The notes under the pieces are model-generated. The model was not told the origin of the DNA. It made no database searches and saw nothing but the letters and a program-made list of their open reading frames with translations. From Bacteroidetes bacterium UBA1947 (lineage in GTDB: Bacteria; Bacteroidota; Bacteroidia; Chitinophagales; Chitinophagaceae), in the NCBI GenBank assembly GCA_002336915.1, contig DDET01000030.1:1-37909 (forward strand): a DNA stretch of 37,909 nt, given 5' to 3'. The position numbers and the translations under genes were made by a program. How positions within the stretch are numbered: position 1 is the stretch's first letter; each line of letters begins with the position of its first letter. Shown here in pieces: positions 6,310 to 14,596 of this stretch.

Positions 6310-8679
6310 CTAAAACTTAAAGTTGTAAGTGATGCTGGGGAGTATGGGGAAGATGGACACGGCCATGATCTTCACGTCTATGCCATTGTTCACAGTACCC
6401 TCTGTATTTACATAAAGGAAGTAGGGGTTGTGCCTGTCGTAGACATTGTAGATAGACAGAGCCCAGCTACTTTCCCAACGTTTCTTCTTTTTAGGTTTTG
6501 GTTTGTATACCAGGGAGAGATCGAGGCGGTGGTATGGGAAAAGGCGGTAGGCATTTATCTCGCTGTTCTGTGTCTTTAGCTCGCCGTTGATGAAGTAGTA
6601 GTTGGTGGGCAGGGTTATGGCATTGCCCGAGCCAAAGATGAACACTCCTGAAACTGTGAACTTCTGGCTGAGCTCGTAACTGGCCACCAAAGAGATGTCG
6701 TGGCGGCGGTCGTATTTGGCCGGGAAGCGGTTGCCGTTGTTCAGGTTGGGGAACTTGCGGTAGGTCCAGGACAGGGTGTAGCCCAGCCAGCCGGTGAAGC
6801 GGCCTCGGGTCTTGTTGACGAAGAACTCGGCTCCATATGCCTCGCCCTCACCAAATACATAGTCCACCTCAGGGTCTTCGGCACCGGGTACAAAGCCGTC
6901 TTTGTACTCTATCTGGTTGGTCATTTTCTTGTAGTATACTTCTACCGAAGTCTCCAGTGCATCATCGAGGAAGTTGCGGAAGTAGCCGGCTGAGTACTGC
7001 CATGAAGATTGTGGCTTTACGAGGTATGTGCTGGGCACCCATACATCGGTGGGTAGTGTAGAACCGTTGTTGGATGTAAGATGGATGTATTGGTAGGTCT
7101 TGGTGATACTGGCTTTGATAGATGATGTTTTGCTGACGGCGAAGTTGGCATTGAAGCGGGGCTCCCAGCCTCCGTAGGCTTTTACCAGCTTGCCGCTTTC
7201 GTAGAAGGCGCTATCGCCTCTCTTGCGGAGCAGCTCATCGTAAGTGTAGTAGTGGTATGGACCCACCTGCCCGAACCAGGAGTAGCGGATACCGGCATTC
7301 ACAGTAAGCCATTTAGTTACGTTGAACTCGTCCTGCACATAAGCGCCGAGCTCGTGGGCGTATTTGATGAGGGCAGTGTTGGGCTCTATCACCAGTGTAT
7401 CGGCGCGGCCGGATATCTGGTTGGGGATAAAGGTATGGTGGGTATAAGCTACACCGCCTTTGAAGTGGTGGTTGAAGCTGGTGAAGTAATCGAAGTCGGT
7501 CTTGGCGTTCCAGTCGCGGATGGCAGATGCCAACTTGATGGAGAACTGCCCGAGGTCGAAGTTGGAGGCGAATTTATAGTCGTTATAAACGAGGGTTGTA
7601 TTGGAAAACAGCTTATCGCTGAACAGGTGATTGTAACGGAGTGTAGCAGTGTTGTTGCCCCAGGGGATGTCGGCTTTGAACTGTCCCGTTCCGCTCTCGA
7701 ACTTGAACTTATCGAGGCCGAGGTAGCCGCTCAGGTATACGTGGTCTTTTGGTGTAATGGCATAGTTGGCTTTCAGGTTGGCATCGTAGAAGAAGTAGCC
7801 TGAATTCTTAGCTGCGCCTTTTGCGAAGGGTTTTACCAGTACATCTATATAAGTACGGCGGCCTGCAAGCATGAAGGAGCCTTTATCTTTTTTGATAGGC
7901 CCCTCCAATGTGAGGCGCGATGCGATGAGGCCGATACCACCTTCGGCATGATAGCTTTTCATATTGCCATCCTTCATGGAGACGTCGACAACTGAAGAAA
8001 GGCGGCCGCCATAGTTGGCAGGCATACCGCCTTTAATGAGTGTTACGCTTTTTATAGCATCGGAGTTGAAGACGGAGAAGAAACCAAAGAGGTGGCCCGT
8101 GTTATATACCACTGCATCATCGAGCAGTACCAGGTTTTGATCAGGGCCACCGCCGCGCACATAAAAGCCCGAGCTGCCTTCACCGGCCGATTGTACGCCG
8201 GGCATAAGCTGCAGGGTCTTGAGGATATCCACCTCGCCAAATATCACGGGCAGGGTTTTTATCTTATCTACGGAGAGGCTTACTGTGCCCATCTCGGTGC
8301 TCTTCACGTTCTCATCGCGACGGGTGGAGGTTACTTCCACTTCCTTCATCACTGCTTTATTCTCCATCGCCACGTTGAAGGTCTTGCTTTCATTTAAGGT
8401 GATGGTCTCGGTGCGGGTGCCGTAGCCTACATAAGAGAAGATCACCGTGTAAACGCCGGCCGGAACGGAGATAGAATAGAAACCGTAGTTATTGGTTTGC
8501 GCTGCCTGCTGTATCTCTTTAAAATAGATAGTAGCACCCAGCATAGTTTCATTGCTGGAAGCATCGCGCATGTAACCACTGAGGGTAACCTTTTTTTGTG
8601 CGAAAAGGCTTAATGGCAGTAAGAAAACCATCAAAAAAGTAAGACCGATCTTGAGTGCCTTTGTATTAGATCCGAGCAT
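6310..8679 (-). CDS. TonB-dependent outer membrane receptor with N-terminal CarboxypepD-reg-like domain
   Basis: From the ATG at 8679 the protein has 789 residues; a TTG 18 nt upstream is in frame, but the ATG gives a clean signal peptide (about residues 1-28, ending LFAQ). A CarboxypepD_reg-like beta-sandwich follows at about 30-110, with GYMRDASSNETMLGATIYF and the FSYVGYGT strand. The plug comes next, with FGEVDILKTLQLMPGVQ, GFYVRGGGPDQNLVLLDD and the GGRLSSVVDV segment. A long beta-barrel with alternating aromatic strands closes with an aromatic C-terminus (ITYNFKF). Such receptors import ligands using TonB energy. No SusD partner is adjacent, so this is not a standard SusCD pair. It lies 20 bp downstream of a DUF3347 gene on the same strand, and the two are probably co-transcribed. 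The substrate is unknown; a metal or metal complex is only a guess from the neighbour. Confidence 0.92.
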   Translation of the reverse strand: MLGSNTKALKIGLTFLMVFLLPLSLFAQKKVTLSGYMRDASSNETMLGATIYFKEIQQAAQTNNYGFYSISVPAGVYTVIFSYVGYGTRTETITLNESKTFNVAMENKAVMKEVEVTSTRRDENVKSTEMGTVSLSVDKIKTLPVIFGEVDILKTLQLMPGVQSAGEGSSGFYVRGGGPDQNLVLLDDAVVYNTGHLFGFFSVFNSDAIKSVTLIKGGMPANYGGRLSSVVDVSMKDGNMKSYHAEGGIGLIASRLTLEGPIKKDKGSFMLAGRRTYIDVLVKPFAKGAAKNSGYFFYDANLKANYAITPKDHVYLSGYLGLDKFKFESGTGQFKADIPWGNNTATLRYNHLFSDKLFSNTTLVYNDYKFASNFDLGQFSIKLASAIRDWNAKTDFDYFTSFNHHFKGGVAYTHHTFIPNQISGRADTLVIEPNTALIKYAHELGAYVQDEFNVTKWLTVNAGIRYSWFGQVGPYHYYTYDELLRKRGDSAFYESGKLVKAYGGWEPRFNANFAVSKTSSIKASITKTYQYIHLTSNNGSTLPTDVWVPSTYLVKPQSSWQYSAGYFRNFLDDALETSVEVYYKKMTNQIEYKDGFVPGAEDPEVDYVFGEGEAYGAEFFVNKTRGRFTGWLGYTLSWTYRKFPNLNNGNRFPAKYDRRHDISLVASYELSQKFTVSGVFIFGSGNAITLPTNYYFINGELKTQNSEINAYRLFPYHRLDLSLVYKPKPKKKKRWESSWALSIYNVYDRHNPYFLYVNTEGTVNNGIDVKIMAVSIFPILPSITYNFKF

Positions 8680-8699
8680 AACGATTATATAACGCAAAA

Positions 8700-9281
8700 T
8701 TATTTTAAAGAGTCTGTCACTTCACCACATTCCAGCATTTTATCGCCAAAGTATGGGTTCTTTATATCAGATACGTTGCTGAGCCAGTATGCACCTTTTT
8801 CGTTGAAGGCCATCGGGCAGTATTGGCGGTAAACCCCTGCATTCTTCAGCTCCACGATCTTCAGCATGCCGAACATGGCGCCTGATATCTTCTCAAAGTT
8901 GAGGCGCTTTTTCTCGCAGGACTCGTCCATCATAGCGACCATAGCTTTACTCTCAGTGGTAATGGTATCAAGGTACGGCTTGAGTGCCGGGCCGTTTGCG
9001 GGATCTTTCTCCAGACTTTCCTGCATGCCTGCTGTGAACTTAATGAGCTTATTTGCAGCCGCATCGGCCTTAGTTGCACTGGTGGCGACAAATGCATCCT
9101 TCAGCTCATAGTAAATTTTAAGTAATCCAACCATGTTCAGGGTATTGGCTTCTTCCAGCTTGCTTTTAGGAGCCGCTGTATGGGAGGCAACTGTCGTGGT
9201 ATTGCTTGTATTGCCAGCAGGACTATTGCAGCTAAATATACAGAGCGAGGACAAAGCAATGAATATGAGTAAGTTCCTCAT
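8700..9281 (-). CDS. DUF3347 family lipoprotein
   Basis: The ATG at 9281 is chosen over a TTG at 9308 because it directly starts a lipoprotein signal: hydrophobic residues 4-16, then FSC with C18 as the lipidation site. The 193-residue protein has a Thr/Ser linker followed by a helical domain with LKIYYELKDAFVATSA. Near the C-terminus is the DUF3347 signature, with YCPMAF, W in AYWLS, then PYFGDKMLECGEV. The two cysteines and the Met/His-poor but Cys-containing end recall domains found beside copper-efflux CusB-like proteins, which is family knowledge rather than proof here. It is the first gene of a probable two-gene operon with the TonB-dependent receptor and faces the ABC-F gene divergently. 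It is probably periplasmic and membrane-tethered. Confidence 0.85.
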   Translation of the reverse strand: MRNLLIFIALSSLCIFSCNSPAGNTSNTTTVASHTAAPKSKLEEANTLNMVGLLKIYYELKDAFVATSATKADAAANKLIKFTAGMQESLEKDPANGPALKPYLDTITTESKAMVAMMDESCEKKRLNFEKISGAMFGMLKIVELKNAGVYRQYCPMAFNEKGAYWLSNVSDIKNPYFGDKMLECGEVTDSLK

Positions 9282-9297
9282 GTGGTTAAATTTTGTG

Positions 9298-9305
9298 CAA
9301 AAATA
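9298..9305 (-). promoter_or_regulatory. Candidate -7 promoter box of the DUF3347-receptor operon
   Basis: On the minus strand TATTTTTG matches TAnnTTTG and lies 16 nt before the ATG at 9281. A TTG at 9330-9328 could be a weak -33 element at a longer spacing of 22. Confidence 0.45.
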
Positions 9306-9336
9306 CAAGAAGCATCGATGCTAAGCGCAATCATTG

Positions 9337-9344
9337 TAAATTTG
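9337..9344 (+). promoter_or_regulatory. Candidate -7 promoter box of the ABC-F gene
   Basis: TAAATTTG matches TAnnTTTG. It lies 7 nt before the ATG at 9352, implying a very short or absent leader. No good -33 box is seen. Confidence 0.4.
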
Positions 9345-9351
9345 CGCGCTT

Positions 9352-11313
9352 ATGTTAATGTCATTACAAAATATATCATTTTATTTCGGTTCGAGGGCAA
9401 TACTCGAAGATGCAAGCTGGCAGATAAATACAGGGGAAAGAATAGGCCTCGTGGGCAGCAATGGGGCGGGAAAATCGACCCTTTTGCGGCTGATGACGGG
9501 GGAATATAAGCCCGATGAGGGAACCATAAATAAGCCAAAAGATGTGACTTTAGGCTTTTTTAACCAGGACCTGCTCAGTTTTTCCACAAGCGATAGTATA
9601 CTTAAAGTGGGTATGCAGGCCTTTGAAAAGGCCCACGAGATAGAAAAAGAGATGGAGCGGATCATCCACGAGCTGGAAAGCAAACCCGATGATGCGGACC
9701 TTTTAGACGACTACAGCCATGCCCTGCACGATTTTGAAGTGGCGGGCGGCTATGAAATGGAACACCGGAGTGCTGAAGTGCTGGAAGGGCTTGGTTTTTC
9801 GACAGCCGACTTGCAAAGGCCCTATAATGAGTTCAGCGGGGGCTGGAGGATGAGGGTATTGCTGGCAAAAATGATGCTGCAGGCGCCTGAGCTGTTGCTG
9901 CTCGATGAACCTACCAACCACCTTGACCTTCCCTCGATAGAGTGGCTGGAGCGTTATTTGCAGAGCTACCCCGGCAGCGTGGTGATCGTATCGCATGACC
10001 GCTACTTCCTGGACAGGATGGTGACCAAGATAGTGGAAGTATGGCAGCAGGACCTTTACCAATACAGCGGCAACTATACATTCTTCCAGAAAGAGAAGGC
10101 TGAACGCATGGAAATGCAACAGCGCTCCTTCGAGAACCAACAGGATTATATCAGGCAGCAGGAACGATTTATAGAACGCTTTAAGGCAAAGGCCAGTAAG
10201 GCCGCGCAGGCGCAAAGTGCCATGAAGCGACTAGACAAGCTGGAGAAAATTGAGTCGCCGGATACTACCATGCCGGTAATGAATATCAACTTTGATATTG
10301 CAGTACAACCGGGCAAGATCATCTGCACGCTGAAAGATATTACGAAGCGCTTTGGTAACCTTACGGTACTGGACCATGCCAATGCCGAGATAGACCGTGG
10401 TAATAAAATAGCCCTGATAGGTGCGAACGGTAAGGGTAAATCGACCCTGCTGCGTATTATAGCAGGTGCGGAGACCTTTGAAGGGGAACGCAAAGGCGGC
10501 CATAATGTTGAAGAGAGCTTTTATGCGCAGCACCAGTTGGAGTCGCTGAACATAGAGAACGAGATACTGGATGAAATGAAGATGGCGGGCACAGGTAAAA
10601 CGGAGTTGGAACTCAGGCAGCTGCTGGGTTGCTTCCTGTTTAGCGGTGATGACGTGTTCAAGAAGATAAAAGTACTGTCGGGTGGAGAGAAGGCGAGGGT
10701 AGCGCTTGCGAAGACCATAGCAGCAAAAGGCAATTTCCTGATGCTGGATGAGCCTACCAACCACCTTGATATGCAATCGGTGGAGATGCTGATAGACGCG
10801 TTGAACAAATATGAAGGTACTTTGATACTGGTCTCGCATGACCGTTATTTCATTAGCCGGACGGCTAATAAAATATGGAGCATAGAGGAAGGGAAAGTGA
10901 AAGAATTCGTAGGCACTTATGATGAGTGGGTGATCTTTGAGCAGGAGCGCGAAAAACGCAAACTGGCTGCTGCAAAGCAGGCAGAGCCGGAAAAGAAAGA
11001 AGAGAAGCCAAAGAAGGAAGAAAAGCCCAAACAGAATAACAATGCTAACGATGCGGAGATAAAGGCACTACGCAAGGATTATACAAACCAACAAAAGAAC
11101 TTTGAAAGACTGGAGGCTCAACTAAGTAAGCTTCAGGAAGAAAAAGCCGAACTGGAAGCACAGCTAGGCGACCCCGGTGTGTATGCGAATAAGGACAAGT
11201 TCGTAACGCTGGATGAAAAATACAAGCAATGCAGTGCCAAGCTGGCGCAGGTGACGAAAGAGCATGAGACGGTGTTTGAGAAAATGATGGAATTGGAGGA
11301 AAAGATAGGTTAA
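9352..11313 (+). CDS. ABC-F family ATPase (ribosome-associated type)
   Basis: The 653-residue protein has two fused ABC domains and no membrane segments, the ABC-F pattern. Domain 1 has Walker A GSNGAGKST (35-43), signature FSGGWRMRV and Walker B LLLLDEPTNHLD (D185-E186). An arginine/glutamine-rich helical linker of the tRNA-contacting type follows (FENQQDYIRQQERFIERFKAKASK). Domain 2 has GANGKGKST (357-365), LSGGEKARVALAK and FLMLDEPTNHLD. After about residue 545 comes a Lys/Glu-rich linker and a C-terminal coiled coil, as in Uup- or YheS-like members. ABC-F proteins bind the ribosomal E-site and relieve stalling, and some give antibiotic resistance; which role applies here cannot be read. 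A second ATG at 9358 is an equally possible start. Confidence 0.92.
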   Translation: MLMSLQNISFYFGSRAILEDASWQINTGERIGLVGSNGAGKSTLLRLMTGEYKPDEGTINKPKDVTLGFFNQDLLSFSTSDSILKVGMQAFEKAHEIEKEMERIIHELESKPDDADLLDDYSHALHDFEVAGGYEMEHRSAEVLEGLGFSTADLQRPYNEFSGGWRMRVLLAKMMLQAPELLLLDEPTNHLDLPSIEWLERYLQSYPGSVVIVSHDRYFLDRMVTKIVEVWQQDLYQYSGNYTFFQKEKAERMEMQQRSFENQQDYIRQQERFIERFKAKASKAAQAQSAMKRLDKLEKIESPDTTMPVMNINFDIAVQPGKIICTLKDITKRFGNLTVLDHANAEIDRGNKIALIGANGKGKSTLLRIIAGAETFEGERKGGHNVEESFYAQHQLESLNIENEILDEMKMAGTGKTELELRQLLGCFLFSGDDVFKKIKVLSGGEKARVALAKTIAAKGNFLMLDEPTNHLDMQSVEMLIDALNKYEGTLILVSHDRYFISRTANKIWSIEEGKVKEFVGTYDEWVIFEQEREKRKLAAAKQAEPEKKEEKPKKEEKPKQNNNANDAEIKALRKDYTNQQKNFERLEAQLSKLQEEKAELEAQLGDPGVYANKDKFVTLDEKYKQCSAKLAQVTKEHETVFEKMMELEEKIG

Positions 11314-11398
11314 TGGCTCAATTGCTCAATGCATGATGGCTCAATGAATTTTTGAGTATAGTATTGCCTTTTTAATTTTTACTTTATAATTTTAATGC

Positions 11399-11887
11399 AT
11401 GCCTTCATTTGATATAGTAAGCAAAGTAGACCCCCAGACACTGGATAACGCAATAAACGTTGCGAAAAAAGAGATCGACAACCGTTACGATTTCAAGGGT
11501 AGCCATATTACGGTGGAGCTTGATAAAAAGGATATGGTGATAAAGCTGGAGGTGGAGAGTGACATGCAGCTGAGCCAGGTACAGGACGTAATACTGACCA
11601 AGGCTATGCGCCAGGGACTTGAAGCCAATACCTTTGACATGAGCAAGGAGCACTCCGCTTCGGGTAAATATATTCGCAAGAGCATACCTGTGAAGAATGG
11701 CATAGACAAAGAGGCCGCTAAGAAGATAGTGAAGTTGATAAAAGAGCATTCAAAAGCGCAGGCTGCCATAATGGATGACATCATTCGTGTGACCAGCAAG
11801 AAGATAGACGAGCTGCAGGAAATCATTCAACTATGCAGAACTTCAAGCCTTGACCTGCCATTGCAGTTTGTAAATATGAAGAGCTAA
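11399..11887 (+). CDS. yajQ: YajQ family nucleotide-binding protein
   Basis: The 162-residue protein matches the full length of the YajQ/DUF520 family. It begins with the hallmark MPSFDIVSKVD, then NAINVAKKEIDNRYDFKGS, and later LTKAMRQGLEANTFD and IRKSIPVKNGIDKEAAKKIVKLIK. YajQ has two ferredoxin-like folds; homologues bind nucleic acid, GTP or cyclic di-GMP. The role in this organism is inferred only. It is 85 nt after the ABC-F gene on the same strand and is followed by a strong terminator hairpin. The Bacteroidetes-style C-terminus is slightly divergent. Confidence 0.93.
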   Translation: MPSFDIVSKVDPQTLDNAINVAKKEIDNRYDFKGSHITVELDKKDMVIKLEVESDMQLSQVQDVILTKAMRQGLEANTFDMSKEHSASGKYIRKSIPVKNGIDKEAAKKIVKLIKEHSKAQAAIMDDIIRVTSKKIDELQEIIQLCRTSSLDLPLQFVNMKS

Positions 11888-11920
11888 TTTTGAGTTGGCC
11901 CCCTTGCAGATAATTTACGT

Positions 11921-11944
11921 GGCTCCTATGGAGCCATTTTTTTT
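11921..11944 (+). terminator. Rho-independent terminator after yajQ
   Basis: GGCTCC (11921-11926) pairs with GGAGCC (11930-11935) over a TAT loop, followed by a run of eight T. Confidence 0.85.
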
Positions 11945-11965
11945 GATGATCTACGACAAACACTG

Positions 11966-11981
11966 AGCTCCAATCGGAGCT
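11966..11981. repeat. Small hairpin between yajQ and rfbC
   Basis: AGCTCC and GGAGCT pair over an AATC loop. It lies beyond the rfbC stop on the minus strand, but the T-tract there is poor, so a role as rfbC terminator is weakly supported. Confidence 0.35.
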
Positions 11982-11998
11982 TTAGCTACAAACTCTTA

Positions 11999-12550
11999 TC
12001 AGAAACTGATCACTGCGTCTTTCATCAGCGGGTTCACTTTGTCCTTATCCGAGATAATGGCTTCAGACAAGTTTATTTTCCAATCGATATTCAAAGCTGG
12101 GTCTGCGTATAATATGCTGCCTTCTGCAGCTTTATTATACAGGTTGTCGCATTTATAAAATACTTCGGCGGTATCGCTCAGTACAGAGTAGCCGTGGGCA
12201 AAGCCACGTGGTATCAGGAACTGCCTTTTGTTCTCCGCCGATAGTTCTACGCCGTACCATTGGCCGTATGTTTTGCTGCCGGGGCGTATGTCTACCACTA
12301 CATCCCATATAGCGCCATGGAGTGCCCGGATGAGCTTGGTTTGTGCATGCGGTTCGTTTTGATAATGCAGGCCACGTAATACATTCTTTACTGAGCGTGC
12401 CTGGTTATCTTGTACAAATATGTTTGTGAAATCGGCCGCTATCTTTAATGTCTCCGAATTGTAGCTTTCGAAGAAATAACCCCTGTCGTCGTTGAGTATC
12501 TTTGGTTCTAAAACTAATAAACCTTCTATAGGAGTTGCTACAACGTTCAT
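11999..12550 (-). CDS. rfbC: dTDP-4-dehydrorhamnose 3,5-epimerase
   Basis: This 183-residue protein is full length for RmlC/RfbC, which epimerises C3 and C5 of dTDP-4-keto-6-deoxyglucose during dTDP-L-rhamnose synthesis. Family features seen are LVLEPKILNDDRGYFFES, QDNQARSVKNVLRGLHYQ with the catalytic base H62, VDIRPGSKTYGQW, FLIPRGFAHGYSVLSD and YKCDNLYNKAAEG. The enzyme is cytoplasmic. The gene starts 3 nt after the stop of the DegT-type aminotransferase and is surely in its operon. rfbA, rfbB and rfbD are not in the window, so the pair may serve an amino-deoxysugar branch or depend on genes elsewhere. A related epimerase acting on another dTDP-keto sugar cannot be excluded. Confidence 0.93.
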   Translation of the reverse strand: MNVVATPIEGLLVLEPKILNDDRGYFFESYNSETLKIAADFTNIFVQDNQARSVKNVLRGLHYQNEPHAQTKLIRALHGAIWDVVVDIRPGSKTYGQWYGVELSAENKRQFLIPRGFAHGYSVLSDTAEVFYKCDNLYNKAAEGSILYADPALNIDWKINLSEAIISDKDKVNPLMKDAVISF

Positions 12551-12553
12551 AAA

Positions 12554-13690
12554 TTATGCTAAGCTGTTAATGACCTCAATTAAATTGTCGCAAATATAGG
12601 CAAGTTCTTCGTTTGTCAGCTCCGTATGCATGGGCAGTGAAAGCATGCAGTCCTGCAGCATATCGGTTATGGGCAGGTGGTATCCAGGCAGGTTGAGCAG
12701 GCTCATGACCGGCTGTTTATGGCAGGGCAGGGGATAGTATAGTTGCGAGGGTATCTTTCGTGCGGCAAGTTCTTTCATTACTGCATCGCGGTCAACATTT
12801 CTTAATAATATGGTGTACTCGTAAAAAACATGGTGACTGTAAGGTGCACGATATGGAGTAACAATACGAGGGTACTCACTAAAAGCAGCATCGTAAAAAT
12901 CGGCAGCTGTGCGGCGGGCCAGGCAATAGTCATCCAGGTATTTCAGTTTAACGCGTAATACTGCTGCCTGTATACTGTCCAGCCGGCTGTTGCAGCCTAC
13001 CAGTTCATGTGTGTAGCGTACTCTTTGCCCGTGGTTGGCAATCATGCGCAGCTTTTCCGCAAGCGCATCGTCATTAGTGAACATGGCCCCACCGTCGCCG
13101 TAGCAGCCTAAAGTTTTTGAGGGGAAGAACGATGTACTGCCAGCGATGCCCATGGTGCCTGTCTTTACAGTGCGCCCGTCGGCGAAGCTATAGTTGCCGC
13201 CAATGGCCTGTGCATTATCTTCTATAACATAGATATTGTGCTCCGCTGCCAGTTCCAGCAAGGGTTCCATATCCACGCTCTGCCCGTAAAGGTGAACGGG
13301 TATGATGGCCTTGGTCTTTGAAGTAATAGCGTCCATTACACTGTCAATGTTCATAGTAAATGTGTCGGCATCTACCTCAACGAATACAGGCTTTAGGTGC
13401 AGCAAGGCCACAACCTCAACCGTAGCCATATAAGTAAATGAAGGAGTAATGACCTCATCGCCGGGCTGCAGGCCAAGGGCCATCAGTATTATTTGCAGGG
13501 CATCCGTTCCATTGCCGCAGGGGATAACATGCTTTACGCCGAGGTATGCTGCCAGTTCGGTAGCAAAGGCACCTACGTCTTCGCCCTTGATAAAGGCAGT
13601 GCTGTCGATAACTCTTTGTATCGCTGCATCTATCTCCGGTTTTATTTTATGGTACTGACGTTTGAGGTCAACCATTTGCAAATCGTGCAT
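12554..13690 (-). CDS. DegT/DnrJ/EryC1/StrS-family sugar aminotransferase
   Basis: The 378-residue PLP enzyme shows the full family pattern: MVDLKRQY near the start, GNGTDALQIILMALG at 59-73, PGDEVITPSFTYMAT, PVHLYGQ, IEDNAQAIGG, and the PLP lysine K192 in FFPSKTLGCYGDGGA. NHGQ, NSRLDSIQAAVL and the C-terminal LPCHKQP segment follow. Such enzymes transfer an amino group to a nucleotide-activated keto sugar, here probably dTDP-linked because rfbC follows by 3 nt. The product likely enters surface polysaccharide or a glycoprotein glycan. The ATG at 13690 is used because a good promoter lies 15 nt upstream; an internal ATG at 13675 is an alternative. The exact sugar and the carbon aminated cannot be read from sequence. 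Confidence 0.9.
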   Translation of the reverse strand: MHDLQMVDLKRQYHKIKPEIDAAIQRVIDSTAFIKGEDVGAFATELAAYLGVKHVIPCGNGTDALQIILMALGLQPGDEVITPSFTYMATVEVVALLHLKPVFVEVDADTFTMNIDSVMDAITSKTKAIIPVHLYGQSVDMEPLLELAAEHNIYVIEDNAQAIGGNYSFADGRTVKTGTMGIAGSTSFFPSKTLGCYGDGGAMFTNDDALAEKLRMIANHGQRVRYTHELVGCNSRLDSIQAAVLRVKLKYLDDYCLARRTAADFYDAAFSEYPRIVTPYRAPYSHHVFYEYTILLRNVDRDAVMKELAARKIPSQLYYPLPCHKQPVMSLLNLPGYHLPITDMLQDCMLSLPMHTELTNEELAYICDNLIEVINSLA

Positions 13691-13705
13691 AAGCTGAAAT
13701 TAGGA

Positions 13706-13736
13706 CAAACCTAGCATTTAGGCTGCATTAGTCAAA
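13706..13736 (-). promoter_or_regulatory. Bacteroidetes-type promoter of the aminotransferase-rfbC operon
   Basis: On the minus strand TTTG (13736-13733) is separated by 19 nt from TAGGTTTG (13713-13706). Both boxes and the spacing match the Bacteroidetes primary-sigma consensus TTTG/TAnnTTTG. The -7 box ends 15 nt before the ATG. It is the best-formed promoter seen in the window. Confidence 0.7.
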
Positions 13737-13828
13737 GTTTCAAGAACGTCAGTAGTGTGTAAAAATTGCTGCGGTGAACGGACCGGAATATAATTTAGCC
13801 TATTTTTACCCGACAGAACGGAATATAC

Positions 13829-14596
13829 ATGCAGCGCGTTTTTCTATTATTTGTACTTATTACCTCGCTTTCTTTTAGTGCCCGGGCACAAGACGAACTC
13901 TTCGGCACTACCAAGCCCCCGGCCAAAAAAGGCTTTGTGCTGGGCGTGAACGGAAATGTAGACCTGCCCGCCGCCGATATGGCGAAACGTTTTGGCACCA
14001 GCTACAGGCTGGGCCCATCGGTTATGTACAAGACCAAATCGAACTGGATGTTTGGCGTGAAGGGGGATTTTATACTGGGAACCAAAATAAAAGAAGACTC
14101 TTTTTTAGTGAACATCCTCGATGACCAGGGCTATACCTTGAACCAGGACGGACAAAGCGAAAGTATACGTGCTTACCAGAGAGGATACATGATAGGGCTG
14201 CAGGCAGGCAAGATCATCAATATATCGAAAAAGAACCCCGACAATGGCATATTGCTGATGACCACTGCAGGCTTTATGCAATACAGGATCAATCTCTATA
14301 ACAAAGACAACGACATCCCGCAGTTAAGAGGCAATTATGAGAAAGGCTATGACCGGCTTACGAACGGGATCTTCCTGGAGCAGTTTGTGGGTTATAATTT
14401 TTTCGGCATGGACGGACTGATCAATTTCCACATAGGCCTTGATATAGCGGCGGGATTTACACAGGGGCGCCGCGATTGGTTGTTCGATGTGATGCGCCCC
14501 GATGCAGGCCACAGGCTCGATATACTTTTCGGCATAAGGGGCGGCTGGTATATCCCGATATTCAAACGTAAATCGGAAGATATTTATTTCCAGTAA
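13829..14596 (+). CDS. Secreted, probable outer-membrane beta-barrel protein of unknown function
   Basis: The 255-residue protein starts with a clear signal peptide (about 1-20, ending SARAQ). The mature part has repeated amphipathic strands, such as FVLGVNGNVDLP, YRLGPSVMYKTKSNWMFGVKGDFILG, GYMIGLQAGKIINI and GLINFHIGLDIAAGF, ending in a FGIRGGWYIPIF strand. This is typical of small outer-membrane beta-barrels of Bacteroidetes. No named domain is recognised. The reading frame stops exactly where the convergent neighbour stops: TAA at 14594-14596, the other stop at 14597-14599. It could be a porin-like or assembly protein; function is unknown. Confidence 0.8.
   Translation: MQRVFLLFVLITSLSFSARAQDELFGTTKPPAKKGFVLGVNGNVDLPAADMAKRFGTSYRLGPSVMYKTKSNWMFGVKGDFILGTKIKEDSFLVNILDDQGYTLNQDGQSESIRAYQRGYMIGLQAGKIINISKKNPDNGILLMTTAGFMQYRINLYNKDNDIPQLRGNYEKGYDRLTNGIFLEQFVGYNFFGMDGLINFHIGLDIAAGFTQGRRDWLFDVMRPDAGHRLDILFGIRGGWYIPIFKRKSEDIYFQ

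Noticed and set aside
6310..8697. TTG start at 8697 for the TonB-dependent receptor
   Set aside because: The ATG at 8679 gives a standard signal peptide; the upstream codons add nothing.
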